The notes beneath the pieces are model-generated. The model searched no databases. It saw only the letters and a list, made by a program, of their open reading frames with translations, and had not been told where the DNA came from. Shown here in pieces: positions 21,437-32,950 of a DNA stretch of 64,000 nucleotides. The position numbers and the translations under genes were made by a program. The stretch is from Cadophora sp. MPI-SDFR-AT-0126 (Eukaryota > Ascomycota > Leotiomycetes > Helotiales > Ploettnerulaceae). Every line of letters starts with the position of its first letter. The stretch's first letter is position 1. Location: NCBI GenBank assembly GCA_020747065.1, contig JAGMVK010000003.1, positions 3,705,132 through 3,769,131 of the forward strand, given 5' to 3'.

Positions 21437-23377
21437 TCATGCTGTTCTTATAAATCTGTCGAGGAAACTCTTGACCTTTTCAATGTCTTCCAAATATGCC
21501 ATGAATCCAACAATTCCGTCAGGCCTTGTCACAATCAATTTTCCAGCTTCCACACCCTGACGAGGGATACCATATATCTTATACACATCCTCTGAAGCCA
21601 GAAACAGGGTCATCTCTGCTTTTTCCTTGATGCAGCTGGGCAAGTCCGTCCACTCAAATTTGGATGCCTCGTCTGGAAGCACAATGAGGGGCTGAATGAG
21701 GCCAGAAGGATACCTGGTAAGGAATTGTGAGCAGAGAGTCTCTGCAGTCTTGGTGGATCTGCTGTCCCTAGCACCGAAGTCGTCGGCTGCAAGAAGTAAG
21801 ATGCTGAATTTTCCTTCTGCCCCCAATTCGTCATGTATGTCCCGAGGAGCACCATTAGCAAAACGCTTGACATTACAATTTATGAGCCTTCGGCCTGGGC
21901 ATATTACCCCGTTAAGGTAGTCCTGACTTGACCACTTTCCTTCTGTCGTCCCCGCCCTACTGATACCGAAACCCTCTTTATATTCGATCCCACAGCTGGT
22001 ACTGAATGCCTTCAAATCTGCCATCTTGGTCTCTGTGAACGCTCCCTGGTTCATTTTTTTGTCAAAGTCGATTAGATTCCTCGCATTCGGCAATCGCTCT
22101 TCCTCATAGCTATCTAATAGCTTGGTTCCGTTCTCGGCGAGACCGAAGATGGTATATGCCAACTTCCAGGCGAGGTTGTAGGAATCTTGGATTGAGACAT
22201 TCATGCCTTGACCTTGTCGTGGCGAGTGGGAATGACAGGCATCACCGGTGAGGAACACTCTTGGGTGAGAACTCGAATCCTTCAACGTGAAAGATTTGGT
22301 GAGGCTCTGAGAGATGCGGAAAGCCGCCCACCAATGGGCTTTTGTCCCTTCTTTGACTTTAAATCGATAGGGACGGAAGAGATGGGCTGCCCGCTCCAGG
22401 ATGAGTGCTTCTGTGATTCGATCCCCCTTTTCTCCTGTTGCTTGACGTTGCTGCTCGGCCGACCTAGGCGCGACGTCGATTTGATGTTCCTCCTTGACGG
22501 TCATGTCAAGATACAACCGGGTAAGAAAATCTCCATTTGGCTGCCGCTCTCTAGGCACAATGAAGCCACCTCTCACCCCTCCACTGTAGCCCTTATTCTC
22601 CCCGACAATCGCGTTGATGCCGGCCTGTCTTCTGATATCTGGAAAGTCCGAATCAGGCACCAAATCGATGACTCCCCAGAGCTCGTCCGTCATGTCTCCT
22701 TCCAGTTCTACCTTCATACAGCTTCTCACTGTTGATTTTGCACCGTCGGATCCAATGAGGTACTTCGACCTCACCTGCTCAACTACACCATCTCTTTCGA
22801 TCTTCGCCAGAACGGGAAATTCCGGATCAGTCTCATCAATCTCCATTTCGATGAGTCTCGATCTGTACTGGACTTCGCTCCCTCCGTATTTCGCTATGTC
22901 CTCTTTGAAGACGCGTTCAACATGCGCTTGATGCAACGTGACCATCTGTTCATATCGCGCCGGTGCCATGTAGAAAGGCCCCGTCGATTTCCTCTTGAGC
23001 GATTCAGGATCGGTCTTCTCTCGCCCCCATATAGAACTTTCCACAAATGGAGCTCCATGTCTCCTGAATTCCGATTCAAGTCCAAGTTGACCAAGAATCT
23101 CAAGTGTTCTTGCTGCAATTCCGTCGGCGTTTCCAATCAGAGTCTGGTGGGGGCGAGCATCGATGCACAGTAGGGAATCAGAATGGAGACCATATCGTGT
23201 AAGGGCCGTGGTGAGCATCAGCCCCGAAGGACCGGCACCTACAACCAGTACCTCATAACATTTTCGAGATATATCAGACGAAGGATTCGGTGTTTGACGA
23301 GGGAGAGGCGCAGCTAAAATGATCGTCGATTTGAGTGCATCTGGCTGAGACCATTCTTTAGTCAAAGTGTCTGGCAT
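21437..23377 (-). CDS. FAD-dependent monooxygenase, phenol 2-monooxygenase-like
   Basis: The gene encodes a single-exon 646-aa class A flavoprotein hydroxylase. The FAD-binding GAGPSG is at 47-52, the DG motif (GSDGAKSTVR) at about 209-218, and the second FAD motif GDACHSHSP at 378-386, followed by QGQGMNVSIQDSYNLAWKL. The C-terminal about 180 residues correspond to the thioredoxin-like dimerisation domain of phenol hydroxylases. The length matches that family (about 600-660 aa). It probably hydroxylates a phenolic substrate using NADPH and O2 in the cytosol. An ATG with no upstream in-frame alternative was used as start. Confidence 0.88.
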   Translation of the reverse strand: MPDTLTKEWSQPDALKSTIILAAPLPRQTPNPSSDISRKCYEVLVVGAGPSGLMLTTALTRYGLHSDSLLCIDARPHQTLIGNADGIAARTLEILGQLGLESEFRRHGAPFVESSIWGREKTDPESLKRKSTGPFYMAPARYEQMVTLHQAHVERVFKEDIAKYGGSEVQYRSRLIEMEIDETDPEFPVLAKIERDGVVEQVRSKYLIGSDGAKSTVRSCMKVELEGDMTDELWGVIDLVPDSDFPDIRRQAGINAIVGENKGYSGGVRGGFIVPRERQPNGDFLTRLYLDMTVKEEHQIDVAPRSAEQQRQATGEKGDRITEALILERAAHLFRPYRFKVKEGTKAHWWAAFRISQSLTKSFTLKDSSSHPRVFLTGDACHSHSPRQGQGMNVSIQDSYNLAWKLAYTIFGLAENGTKLLDSYEEERLPNARNLIDFDKKMNQGAFTETKMADLKAFSTSCGIEYKEGFGISRAGTTEGKWSSQDYLNGVICPGRRLINCNVKRFANGAPRDIHDELGAEGKFSILLLAADDFGARDSRSTKTAETLCSQFLTRYPSGLIQPLIVLPDEASKFEWTDLPSCIKEKAEMTLFLASEDVYKIYGIPRQGVEAGKLIVTRPDGIVGFMAYLEDIEKVKSFLDRFIRTA

Positions 23378-24256
23378 GTTGTAGTCAAATCTAGTTACAA
23401 TTCTTGATCTTTAAATATGCAGACCGATCGAATGGTACGGAGTACATTTTATATATGTTTATTTCACATGGTACCCTGCGAATCTAGCGCGGCGTGCCTC
23501 AACAGTGCTTATTCCCGATGCATCCTCGTTTGGTCCGTGGACGCCGATTGGGTGATAACCCGATTGCACGCCTGAAGATGACTGCTTCGTAAAAGATGAC
23601 AAGTGCCGTCGAGTTTGTGTGCGAACGTCTCAATCAATCCCTCAATCTCACTTCATTATGAACAAAATTGCCATTTTCTTGATTCATTACCTTATCTCCA
23701 TTCTCTTGAACACACTTCGAGTTCGACTTTTCTCTATGCTTCCTGGATTTTCCGGCAGTTCATAGGCGTGAGTTGCTATACCAAGGAGGCTGGTTTCTCG
23801 TCTTTTTCAAATGGGTTACTATCGATCTTAACTATATTAGAGTAGAAATCACCACTCTATTCGTCACCCACGCGAAGGCCAAGTTTCAAACCCCGGAAAT
23901 CTCATTCGTGTCTCATTTTATAAGAGAACCCTAGACAGGTGTAGTAGGTATATACTACAGATAAAACACTTTCATCGGACTCGGACCTTATGATTGCAAG
24001 CTAACTACCTCCCTACGACCACAAGATTTGTAACCCCACAGACTTTTAGAGTGGGTTATAGACTATTAAGTTTTTTCTAGAATATTAGGTTTCTCAATGA
24101 TAAGTAATCGAGCGCCGAAGATTTGAAATCCATCAACCCCGTAAAACATGGAACATGAAGCTCTATCAGGCTGCGGACTAAGTCCCGGGACTCAGGGTGC
24201 AAGAATTTTCATGTCCTTGATATGACATGTTCAGACCAATACTCCTCTCTCACCGT
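23378..24256. other. Intergenic region
   Basis: About 0.9 kb upstream of the FAD monooxygenase. No gene is supported. Confidence 0.4.
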
Positions 24257-24453
24257 CTACCCAGTCTCAAGCTTCTTAGCACCCGTCGCAAACCATACAA
24301 AGATGGCAACCGCGAGTGATCCCTGGCCCTGCAGGCACTTGATGAACTCGTCGTATTGCCGGTACCGCCAAGCGAGAGGAACATGGCTGTGTGCATCGGC
24401 AGCAACAGTTGCATCGGCCCCTTGCCATCGACGCCGGCATATGTTACGATGAA
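24257..24453 (-). pseudogene. Possible C-terminal gene remnant with one membrane segment
   Basis: A minus-strand frame with no start reads about 65 codons to a TAG (24257-24259). It contains AWRYRQYDEFIKCLQGQG and then a hydrophobic stretch SLAVAIFVWFATGA. The composition looks like a real protein tail. Upstream the frame is broken by a TGA, and I could not find matching splice sites. I do not recognise the family. Confidence 0.25.
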
Positions 24454-25667
24454 GAAGGGCTCAAGATTGTTTGGCGCATCACAAGACCGGGAGGCCAGGA
24501 CCATGGAAACTTGTTAGAGCGAGTTTGTGCAGTTTTCGAAGTTGTATTTCCTAACCAACTCCTTGGAGAGCGCCTCGGACGTCATGCGTGGAGAAAACAT
24601 TATCTAAAGTTGTGTCCGCTGCATCAAATGCCAACCGATCTAATGTGTGATCTGGGGAAATCAAGTAGCGAGCAAAGTGAGTAACATCCCGCTTGTCATG
24701 CATCCTCGCTCATCTCGTCCCTACCAAAACGTAAGCCGCACCTGATGAGGATCAAGGCATTTTGCCCTCGGCGCACTCTTCACAGGTAATTATCCTTTTT
24801 GATGATTAAATAAACACTACCTATGGTAATGTACATGTGAAGGAAGGCAAATTCACCGACATTAGACTGAGAAGTGTGGCGAAGAAGCAGGTCCCTCTAG
24901 TACAAACCGATCTATTGGTACTGATGAGAATGGAAGCAGCTAGGGGGAAGATGCCGACGGTGAGAATAAGGTTAGTGACACCGACGAGAACAGTGAGGTG
25001 GTATGAATATCAACTTCTCGCGGCACATACTTTGCGAGAAATATTCATTGCCTATTGGTGTGATATACTCCAAAAATGGTACGTACGAGGGCTGCGTAAG
25101 TGCCATCCAGAGCTCACTTATGTATCGACTGTCCACTTTGCCCATTAGCCCGCTACTAAATCTCCTCTCGAATTAGTGGTTCAACAATACCAAAGTGGCA
25201 TACGTCAGTGCCTCCAGTTTAGCTGTTTGGTGGTCTCTTCTTACGTCACTATCCAGCCAGATACAGCTGTGGGCAATTCTAGAAATTTTTGCGCATTTCT
25301 GTGGATGTAAAAGGAAATGTTGCTCGGATTCGTACCTTCGTATAATCGAGCAGTTTTCGGCCCCGCTTATCGCTTTGCCGTTCAAGGGCTCCCCCTGTAT
25401 CGTCGCCCCTGCATTATGGGGCGATGGGAAAACAGATCTAGGACAATATCGAATACTGATGATTGGCAATATGCTTGATTTTGTGCCTTGTTGGATGGTA
25501 GTAGTCTATGCATCCCAGGGAAGGACCTTCGTCATCAGATCGGCCACTTGATTTCGGAATTCACTAGAAGCTCTCTACACTTACGTGTTCATCGGGCACT
25601 TGCAAAATGACGAGAATCTATATAGTACTCAATATTCCCGCTCGGTTTACTGCTTTTCAGATACCTA
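24454..25667. other. Intergenic region
   Basis: About 1.2 kb before the FAD oxidase. One plus-strand frame (25195-25551) is open but starts in a region without conserved motifs; I do not call it. Confidence 0.35.
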
Positions 25668-27817
25668 ATGTCAATGATCATGAGTTTTCTTGTCAATATA
25701 AGAGTCCCCTACGTTCTTGGTGCGGTTGCCCTAGTGACGAAATTGGTTGCCGGGCAGGACTGCAAATGCGTGAGTCGCTATCCATGCCCGCTCCAATCCG
25801 TAAACTACACAAATATTGACTTCGCGAAAAACAGTCACCCTCCGAAACATGCTGGCCCTCGATATGCGAGTGGGATTCGCTCAACTATACAATTTCTGGA
25901 CGTCTTATCCGCTCCGTACCCCCTGGATCCGTCTGCTACCCCGCTCAGCCCAATTACAATTCAGAAGCTTGCAACCATGTTTTAACAAGTTGGAACTCCT
26001 CTGCCTTCCACTCATCTGATCCCATCAGTATAGACTCACCAGTCTGGGTAAACAATAGCTGTAACCCGGTCTACCCAAATGGGACCAGTGTTACGGGCGA
26101 TCCCCGCGCAGGAGAGATCGGCTGCGCTATTGGGGCGTATCCAGTATATACTGTCAACACTACCGAAGCAAGCGACGTGCAAGCAGCGTTGAAGTTTGCG
26201 AAGAAGTGGAATGTGCGACTGAACATCAAGAACACTGGTCATAACGGATCTGGAAGGTAAGACCACTCACATCACGAGTTCTGGAATCGTGGCTGATACA
26301 AATCGAACAGAAGCACTGCTTATGGGAGTCTATCGTACGTAGCGGCGAGTTGGTCTAAGAGAGACGCGGGGGCTAAGACATGCAACAGAATCTGGACTCA
26401 CAATTTGAAGCAATTCCAATTCCACGATAACTTCAAATCCTGTGATGCTGTAGGAACACAGCTGGCAGCCACCATCGGTGCTGGCATGCAGGACAGTGAA
26501 CTTTTCGAGGCGATGGCGGCCCACAACGCAATCGGTGTTGGTGGAACAAATAAGGTATGCTCAGCTATCCGACCATAAATTACTTACCCAGTCCTGATCA
26601 TCTTGGATAGGATGTTGGCGTCGTTGGATGGGCCACAGGAGGCGGCCATGGTTTCATGACCGGAGTTTATGGCATGGGTGCCGACAATATTCTCGAGGCC
26701 ACGATGGTCACGCCAGATGGAATACTGCGCACTGCGAACGCTTGCCAAAACGCAGACATATTCTGGGCCATCAGAGGAGGTGGTGGTGGCACATTTGGCA
26801 TCATTCTCAATCTCACTGTTAAGGCATACCCGATGCCGAACGTTACTGTTTGGGGATTTGACATTTCTGCTAAGAATGGCACCTCAGCCAGAACCTGGTA
26901 TAACCTGATAGCACGAGTCCACACCCTGCTGCCGCAACTCCAGGATCAAGGTTTTCATGGGTATTACAACCTAATCGGGCCTCCGGCCGCAGACACCTTG
27001 ACTCTTGGAGGCTCATTCTTCTTGTGGAATGCAATGAATGGGACAGCTGAACGTATAGCTGCCCCTATGCAGGCATTGCTTGCGGCAATGAACGATACAG
27101 TAACTTTCTCGACTTCCTCTCTCTACATCCCAACATTTGATAGCCTGTTGCAAGCTCTACCATCGCCGGAGCACGTCGGTACAGTGACTAACATTGCGTC
27201 TTCACGTTTCATATCGCGAGGGGTATTGATGAGGGATAACCAAACTTTGTTTGCGCGGACACTTGAGAAGATCGGGCCGGCCGCGGTGGTACCATCTGTG
27301 AGGACCCATCTTCCATGAAAACACTTTGAGCAACGTCCTTACACATATACTTCTAGGACGGAATGCCAAACCCCTCTCTATCTGGCACTATGACTATTAG
27401 TAGGAAACCAGTAGACAATGCCTTGAATCCAGCCTGGCGGGATGCCGCTATCCATCTCATTACAGGCCAGACCTGGGACGGTTCCTTAGCTAAGGCCCAA
27501 GTCAAGCAGATTTTGGATGACATGACATATAGCAAGCTGAATGCTCTAAGAGAGCTAGAACCAGACTCTGGAGCTTACCTTAACGAGGCAAGTCGCTACA
27601 ACGAGTCTCTAATATTTGGTTGCTGTGTCGATTTTGCTAACGATAGTAGGCAAATCCTTTCGAACCCGGTTGGCAGTGGTCTTTCTTTGGGCCAAACTAT
27701 GCTAGGCTTCGACAGATCAAGGATAAATATGATTCGGATGGCATACTCTGGTGTCTCCAGTGCGTCGGTAGTGAGGAGTGGTCGCAAAGAGAGGACGGAA
27801 CGCTCTGTCGCGTATAA
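25668..27817 (+). CDS. Secreted FAD-linked oxidase, berberine bridge enzyme (BBE) type
   Basis: The model has seven exons (25668-25769, 25835-26256, 26311-26334, 26389-26554, 26611-27297, 27357-27587, 27650-27817), giving 599 aa. Introns are 54-65 nt; five have GT-AG ends and the last (27588-27649) starts GCAAGT, a GC-AG intron. The N-terminus has a hydrophobic signal (VPYVLGAVALV) and then QDCKCSPSETCWPS, the usual start of secreted fungal FAD-linked oxidases. The PCMH FAD domain has NTGHNGSGRS with H170 as likely covalent FAD attachment, and GWATGGGHG (about 210-217). The C-terminal BBE domain includes LNPAWRDA, NEANPFEPGWQWSFFG, KDKYDSDG and CVGSEEW. It oxidises a sugar or secondary metabolite outside the cell or in the secretory route. 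Confidence 0.88.
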
Positions 27818-28290
27818 CATTTATATTTCAATGAATAATAAGGAACTACATCGTTTTATTACTTGTGGTCTAGATTGCTTACATAATAAAATCCTGTGCC
27901 TTAGCTTCTCTGTATAGCAGGACTCCCAAGCCTTAGGGCTAAGGCACACCTGTGTTCCTCCCCATGGAAGTGACCGTAACATCAAGCTCTTTAGACTTTG
28001 ATAATAGAGACCTAATATTAAGAGCATATTTGCTAAAAGCAATTAGGAAATTAGGCTGATACTACTCTGCTACTTCCGACCTCGTCTGCGCTGCGAGATA
28101 AGGATTGTAGGCTCGTTGAGAGGGTTGAAGTAGAGCTGTTCCAGATCTCTATGCCTGTATCTTTATCGGCGTCACATTGGAAAGTTCACGCAGAGATACA
28201 GTAACTATTGTTCCTACTTTCTCTAGCTGGCCGTATACCCACCAGTCTTCCGTGCTGGCATATTGGCTATGTGTGGGAGGTCTAGGGGGC
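27818..28290. other. Intergenic 3' flank of the FAD oxidase gene
   Basis: No gene is seen. The gene-rich arm ends here; the next feature is a transposon. Confidence 0.4.
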
Positions 28291-28292
28291 TA

Positions 28293-30109
28293 ACGTCCCA
28301 CCCCCCCATTCCGGCCACCTCGCTTAACCTCACCGCTTCTTGTACCACTCTACTTCAATAATAATTAATTATTTTAATCCTTTATCGATTTTCTTGAAAT
28401 TTAGAGTAATAATTATTCTTATTATGAAACCTTAATATACTGAATATAACGTTATGTTCACTCTTAAAGAAGTAGTAAATAATAAGTCCTTATAGAAGGT
28501 ATCGCTTAAGTAGGGTATTCTAAGGTTTACTCTTATAGATCGTAATATAATAATTTAATTATATAGGGAAGCTGCTAGCTACTTATAAAAGCTACTTATA
28601 GTAGTAGAAAATCAATTAATTAATTAGATTTTAATTTAAGAGGTTCTTAGGTACGGAGTTACTTATATGTAAATACAGGTTTTTAGAGAGAGGCTTTTAG
28701 CTCTCTAAGGAGACTACCGGGAGCTTAGAAAACACTAGATAGCACGGTTTTTAGCTCGTAATCCTGTTCTAAAGACTAAGAGGTAAATATACGTTGATTC
28801 TATATATATTAATAGCGCTTATTTTGAAGTTATTAAGCTATAGTTCTAAAAATTAGAGATTCCGGAAATTAAGGTAATTCCGGTCGCCTAACGATAGAAT
28901 ATAAACGAGACTAGTGTTATAGAAGGCTATAGTCTTAATAGCTATATCATAGGGAGTACTAAGAAACGTAAGGTTTAAGGGAAACAGCTAGATTTATATG
29001 CCTAGATATTAATTATTAAGTATATATCTGCAATTAGCCTCTCTACGCTTCCGGCGATAATTTATAAGGAAAAATCGGTCTAATAATAGTAGTTTCTATC
29101 TTAATTAGATATATTCAATTAATAGTACTTTATAATAACTAATAATAAGTAGATAACTAATTAGATAGCTCTGAAGTAGCTAGAAAAGGTCTTTATCTTA
29201 CAGACTTAATTACGTGACTATTTAGCTAGACTTCTTATTCTAGATAGCTACGAAAGCTATAAGACTATAGATTTTCTTTAAAGGTACCTTAAGTATAATA
29301 TATACCTTCTTTTCTTACTTATATATATATTACATGTCTTATAACCTCTTAATTTAATAGTTTTCTCTGTCTTAAAGCGTGCCTATTGGAAAGAGCTTTA
29401 AAAATTAAGTTTAATAATTAATTCTACGCTAATTAGTAAGTGTAATTTCCTTATCTACTACTAGAAGGTATATTTAAAAGCCTTTATCTCTTCTAATATT
29501 AAGGCTAAGTAAAGGACTATAGGTCTATAGCTGATCTCTATAGTAAAGCCTTTAATAAGCTTATTATTATTAGAAAACAGTAATAAATCGATCGATCTAC
29601 TTCTATTAAAGTCTTAGGAAACGTTAATACTACCTCTAGAGGTTTCCGATACTTTAATTAAGGTATAGACTCTAAGGGCTAGGAAAGATTTATATAAATA
29701 AATCCGTACTTTAGCTAGCGAGTTATATAATTAACTTCCGAAAAGGCGTTTACTCTTTAGGAAGGTTATAAAGGGAATTAATAAAAAAGACTACGAATTA
29801 GGGAAGGTAAATATAAGGATTAAAGAGTTAGAGGAGTAAATAGAGTAAATCCGGCTAAGGAAAAAAAGGAAAGTCTTAACTAGTCTAAATTCCCGGTTTA
29901 TAATAACACGTGCTATTAGAGAAGCTTAAATTACAGCTAGAGAGTATTAAATTGAACCTATAAAATCAGAATTAGATAGAGATTCAGAATCTATAATATT
30001 ATATATAGAAGTTAACGCAAAATAGAGTTATTAAATCTTGAATAAGAAGTGTTACAATTAAGCGAGGTGGCCGGAATGGGGGGGTGGCCGGAAAGAGGGG
30101 GTGAGACGT
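28293..30109 (+). mobile_element. pogo/Fot1-like DDE transposon, RIP-decayed (1817 bp)
   Basis: The ends are inverted: ACGTCCCACCCCCCC on the left, and the right ends GGGGGTGAGACGT, with repeated GGCCGGAATGGGG blocks. TA duplications lie at 28291-28292 and 30110-30111. The plus strand retains a broken transposase: LLILDSYESYKTIDF (near 29230-29290) corresponds to the pogo DDE core LLILDGHxSH, and a lysine-rich tail lies near 29800-29900. The frame is full of TAG/TAA codons and the interior is AT-rich, as after RIP. The size is typical of Fot1 elements (about 1.85 kb). Confidence 0.85.
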
Positions 30110-30199
30110 TAATCAGCACAGGGATTCGCGTTACCGTCCCCTTGAATTCTTAGGAGGCGCGTTGAACATGTAAAATTAAGCCGTAGGAGTCCTATTCTT

Positions 30200-31440
30200 C
30201 TCTCTTTTTTAGTACTTGCTCTTGTTCTTCTGTATTATTATTCTAATAGATTTCTTATATTTTAATCCCGAGTTCAGAGTTCTGATCTATACTTACTGCA
30301 AGTTTACTATTATCCCAGGCACTATTAGAGCGTATCTTCTTAACTTATATAGAGACAAGGTAACTCTATCTGAGAAAAGAGACTATATGGCGGTTTAGGA
30401 AAATAAGCTAATCTAGCCTGCTTTAGTTATCTAGTAGCTAGATCTTTTAGTAAATACTCCGCTGATTTTAAATCTTACCTTTTATACTAATAGTATTTAC
30501 TATCTTCTTTGTAAGGAACAAGTCTATATTATTTATAGCCAGATTTCAGATATACGATAGTATTTGAAAAGTGGCTATACGTAGGAGAGCGGGGATAAGG
30601 GTAGTCGCTGATTAAAAGTAGCTCAAGGAAAGAGGAAAGCAATAGCCCTCTTAAATATTACTATATTTCCTATGTATTATTAGACCTTTCATGTAAGTAA
30701 CTTTTAACGCAACTTTCGAGTTGTAACGCCTTTAGAACCTAATTAGGGAATATCTAAGTTAGACTAGTCACCTTCTCTCACTTCACTTAAAGCTCAGGTT
30801 GAATTGCAATTAGCTGAGAAAATACGGATTGTAAATACTAGGACTAACACGGTCCTTTAACTTCCCCTAGAGTAATTAGCTTAGCTTTAGACCATCGAAT
30901 AAGTTCGATACCTATAAGGTTATGACCTCGAAGGTATAGCTCGACTCATTGCTCTCCCACACGTATCCAAGTTAGAGCCCGACTTTATTACTATTCTAGC
31001 CTCCTTAGATCGTTTAGTTGAATAGGTACGCGATTCTGTACTAAAAGGTAAGATTAATACTTTCGATCAGTAGCGTATTAATAGCTTCTTTCGCTTAGGC
31101 TCGTGCACTTCAAAGGTATTAAATCGACTACTAGCTCATAAGCTAAAGGAGGGCACGTACAAGGCGTACAAGAAGACTTGGAAGCAGCTGCTCTGCTTCG
31201 TCTTCCGGATGGTACACCTAGAGCGGCAGCCGGCTTTGCACTGCCTTCTGACCAGCGCGCAGTACCGGAGGAAGCTCCGGGGGCTGGTGCTCCTCCGCAG
31301 CCTAGGCTGCTCGTTCGTACCGTATGCTTGACGAGGACCTTGCCGCAACTCTGCCAACAGGAATTTGAGGAGGCCATGCAGCTGCAGAACGTCGACCAAA
31401 GACAGTTCGCGAGACATTGGCCATGAGTTAGTCTACTGAC
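30200..31440 (+). pseudogene. OrsD-domain (PF12013-type) protein remnant
   Basis: One plus-strand frame reads NPEFRVLIYTYCKFTI (near 30258), a C2H2-like zinc finger with later histidines lost, as in the N-terminus of fungal OrsD-domain proteins. After many stop codons the same frame reads TWKQLLCFVFRMVHLERQPA (near 31173-31240), another block that follows in such proteins and in subtelomeric helicases. No frameshift is needed between them. Bases 31130-31430 are GC-rich while the rest is AT-rich. This may be the 5' part of another telomere-linked helicase gene. Confidence 0.6.
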
Positions 31441-32139
31441 TGCACGTCTGGTTAAGAGTAGTCTGAGAGTGACTTGATATCTGTCTAAATTTAGAACGCT
31501 TTCCTCTCTCAAGGCCTTATTATTAGATTTCGAGTTTTTTTTTGCCCGGCTAGAGAAGGAGTAATAATAAGGCTGTGGATGTAAGCCAGTAAAAGAATTC
31601 CCGCATGCAAGCCTCTACTAAAAGAGAAAGGTCGCAACTATAATCAAATAATAAGATACTAACTTTCAGAGATCTTCGCGGCGTACCTGTAACTAAAAAA
31701 TATTACGGCACGGGCGGCGTTTGCGCTCGACTATTATTTGCAACTTCGATTACGATCCGCTATTATATTGCCTAGTATACGGCTGGTTATATCTGACGCG
31801 AGGAGAGCCTGCACAACCAACCGAGAGGGCGCCTGGCTCGTGCGCACGCCCTGCCCAACGCGGCGGGTCGCGGTTTCCGGACGCGGGCTTGCCGTCTGGT
31901 CGTTTACGTAAATAGAATTAAAATGCTTAATTATTCTAAATTATAAGAAGAAGTTAAGAGATTTAATTATTCTTCTGAAAGCGGTATATAAAGCAGAACT
32001 AAAAGTAAGTATTGCTTCCGTGCTAAGCGAGTCGCTACCCGTGCTTGTACGACGGCCTTGAATTATTATAGAGAAGATATACGAATTAATATAGATTAAG
32101 CGATTATAGATAGAGTATAAGGGAATAAGTAAGGGATAT
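31441..32139. other. Unassigned mixed-composition region
   Basis: AT-rich sequence with a second GC-rich patch at about 31795-31905. No coding or repeat identity is recognised. Confidence 0.35.
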
Positions 32140-32415
32140 TGTGGTGGGGATTGGCTCGGTAAAACTTTTGTCACCTGACTCATGCACTCCGCATTGTACT
32201 TAAGTTGAGACCTTCTTTGAGAGATCTTGCAATGAACAATAGCACTTTTCCTTCTGATAGGATTTACACTTCTTTCTCTAATTGACAATTCGTACTCTTT
32301 GGATATGTGATATCTTTTGATTTCGTCTATCTGTTATTTCTTGAACCTTACACCTTATGTACCTTGCATTTGCTACCCTCTTGTCGTGTGGGGGATTGGG
32401 GTCCTCCCCTCCACA
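32140..32415. repeat. Candidate solo LTR (copia-like)
   Basis: The 276-bp segment begins TGTGGTGGGG and ends CCCCTCCACA, imperfect inverted TG...CA termini as in LTRs. It is flanked by ATAT on both sides (32136-32139, 32416-32419). No internal retrotransposon sequence is adjacent. It is much less AT-rich than its surroundings, so it may be young. Confidence 0.45.
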
Positions 32416-32950
32416 ATATATCTTGTAAGTAAGTTATATAATGCTAGTATGCTTTGGTAAGATCGATTCTCTGACGGCTAATGTTTAGTGTCGGTATGTA
32501 ATTAGCTAGATCGGTGGCTTGAGAGTGGTATAAGAGAAATTTGTAAGAAGCCGTATATGTGACATCTCTTAAAACTCTCGCCGAATTACATGTGAGATAA
32601 AGCTTATGATTTATAATATAATGAAATCTAGATCTCTTTCAGTTGGTTACATAGAGCAACTCACCGATACTACTCGAGTAGATACAGTGACTTTTGGTTA
32701 ATAGGCTTAGTTATCTAACAAGAAGGAGGGTGGAGGAGCCTAAAGCCCCTCACCACGCTAGTGCACGGTGCCACGTGACGACCATGTGCCCCACTCCCAA
32801 CAGAATCGGCAGCAATACAACAAAAAAGAGTTATTATGAGAGATCAATTTCGTTACAGATTTTCAAATTCACACGGCCCAGGAACTGTTGTCACTGCCAA
32901 GTAGGAAAACCATACGTAAGTTACCAATTGCCCCTACAAAGAAATTTGTT
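32416..32950. other. Intergenic, 3' of the small secreted protein gene
   Basis: No gene is seen. AT-rich to about 32700, then ordinary composition. Confidence 0.35.

Noticed and set aside
22208..22735. Plus-strand ORF of 175 codons
   Set aside because: Antisense to the FAD monooxygenase.
25195..25551. Plus-strand ORF of 118 codons in the gap before the BBE oxidase
   Set aside because: No motif, no splice context and no family recognised.
31078..31512. Minus-strand ORF of 144 codons, GC-rich
   Set aside because: Antisense to the OrsD-like remnant; openness comes from local GC content.
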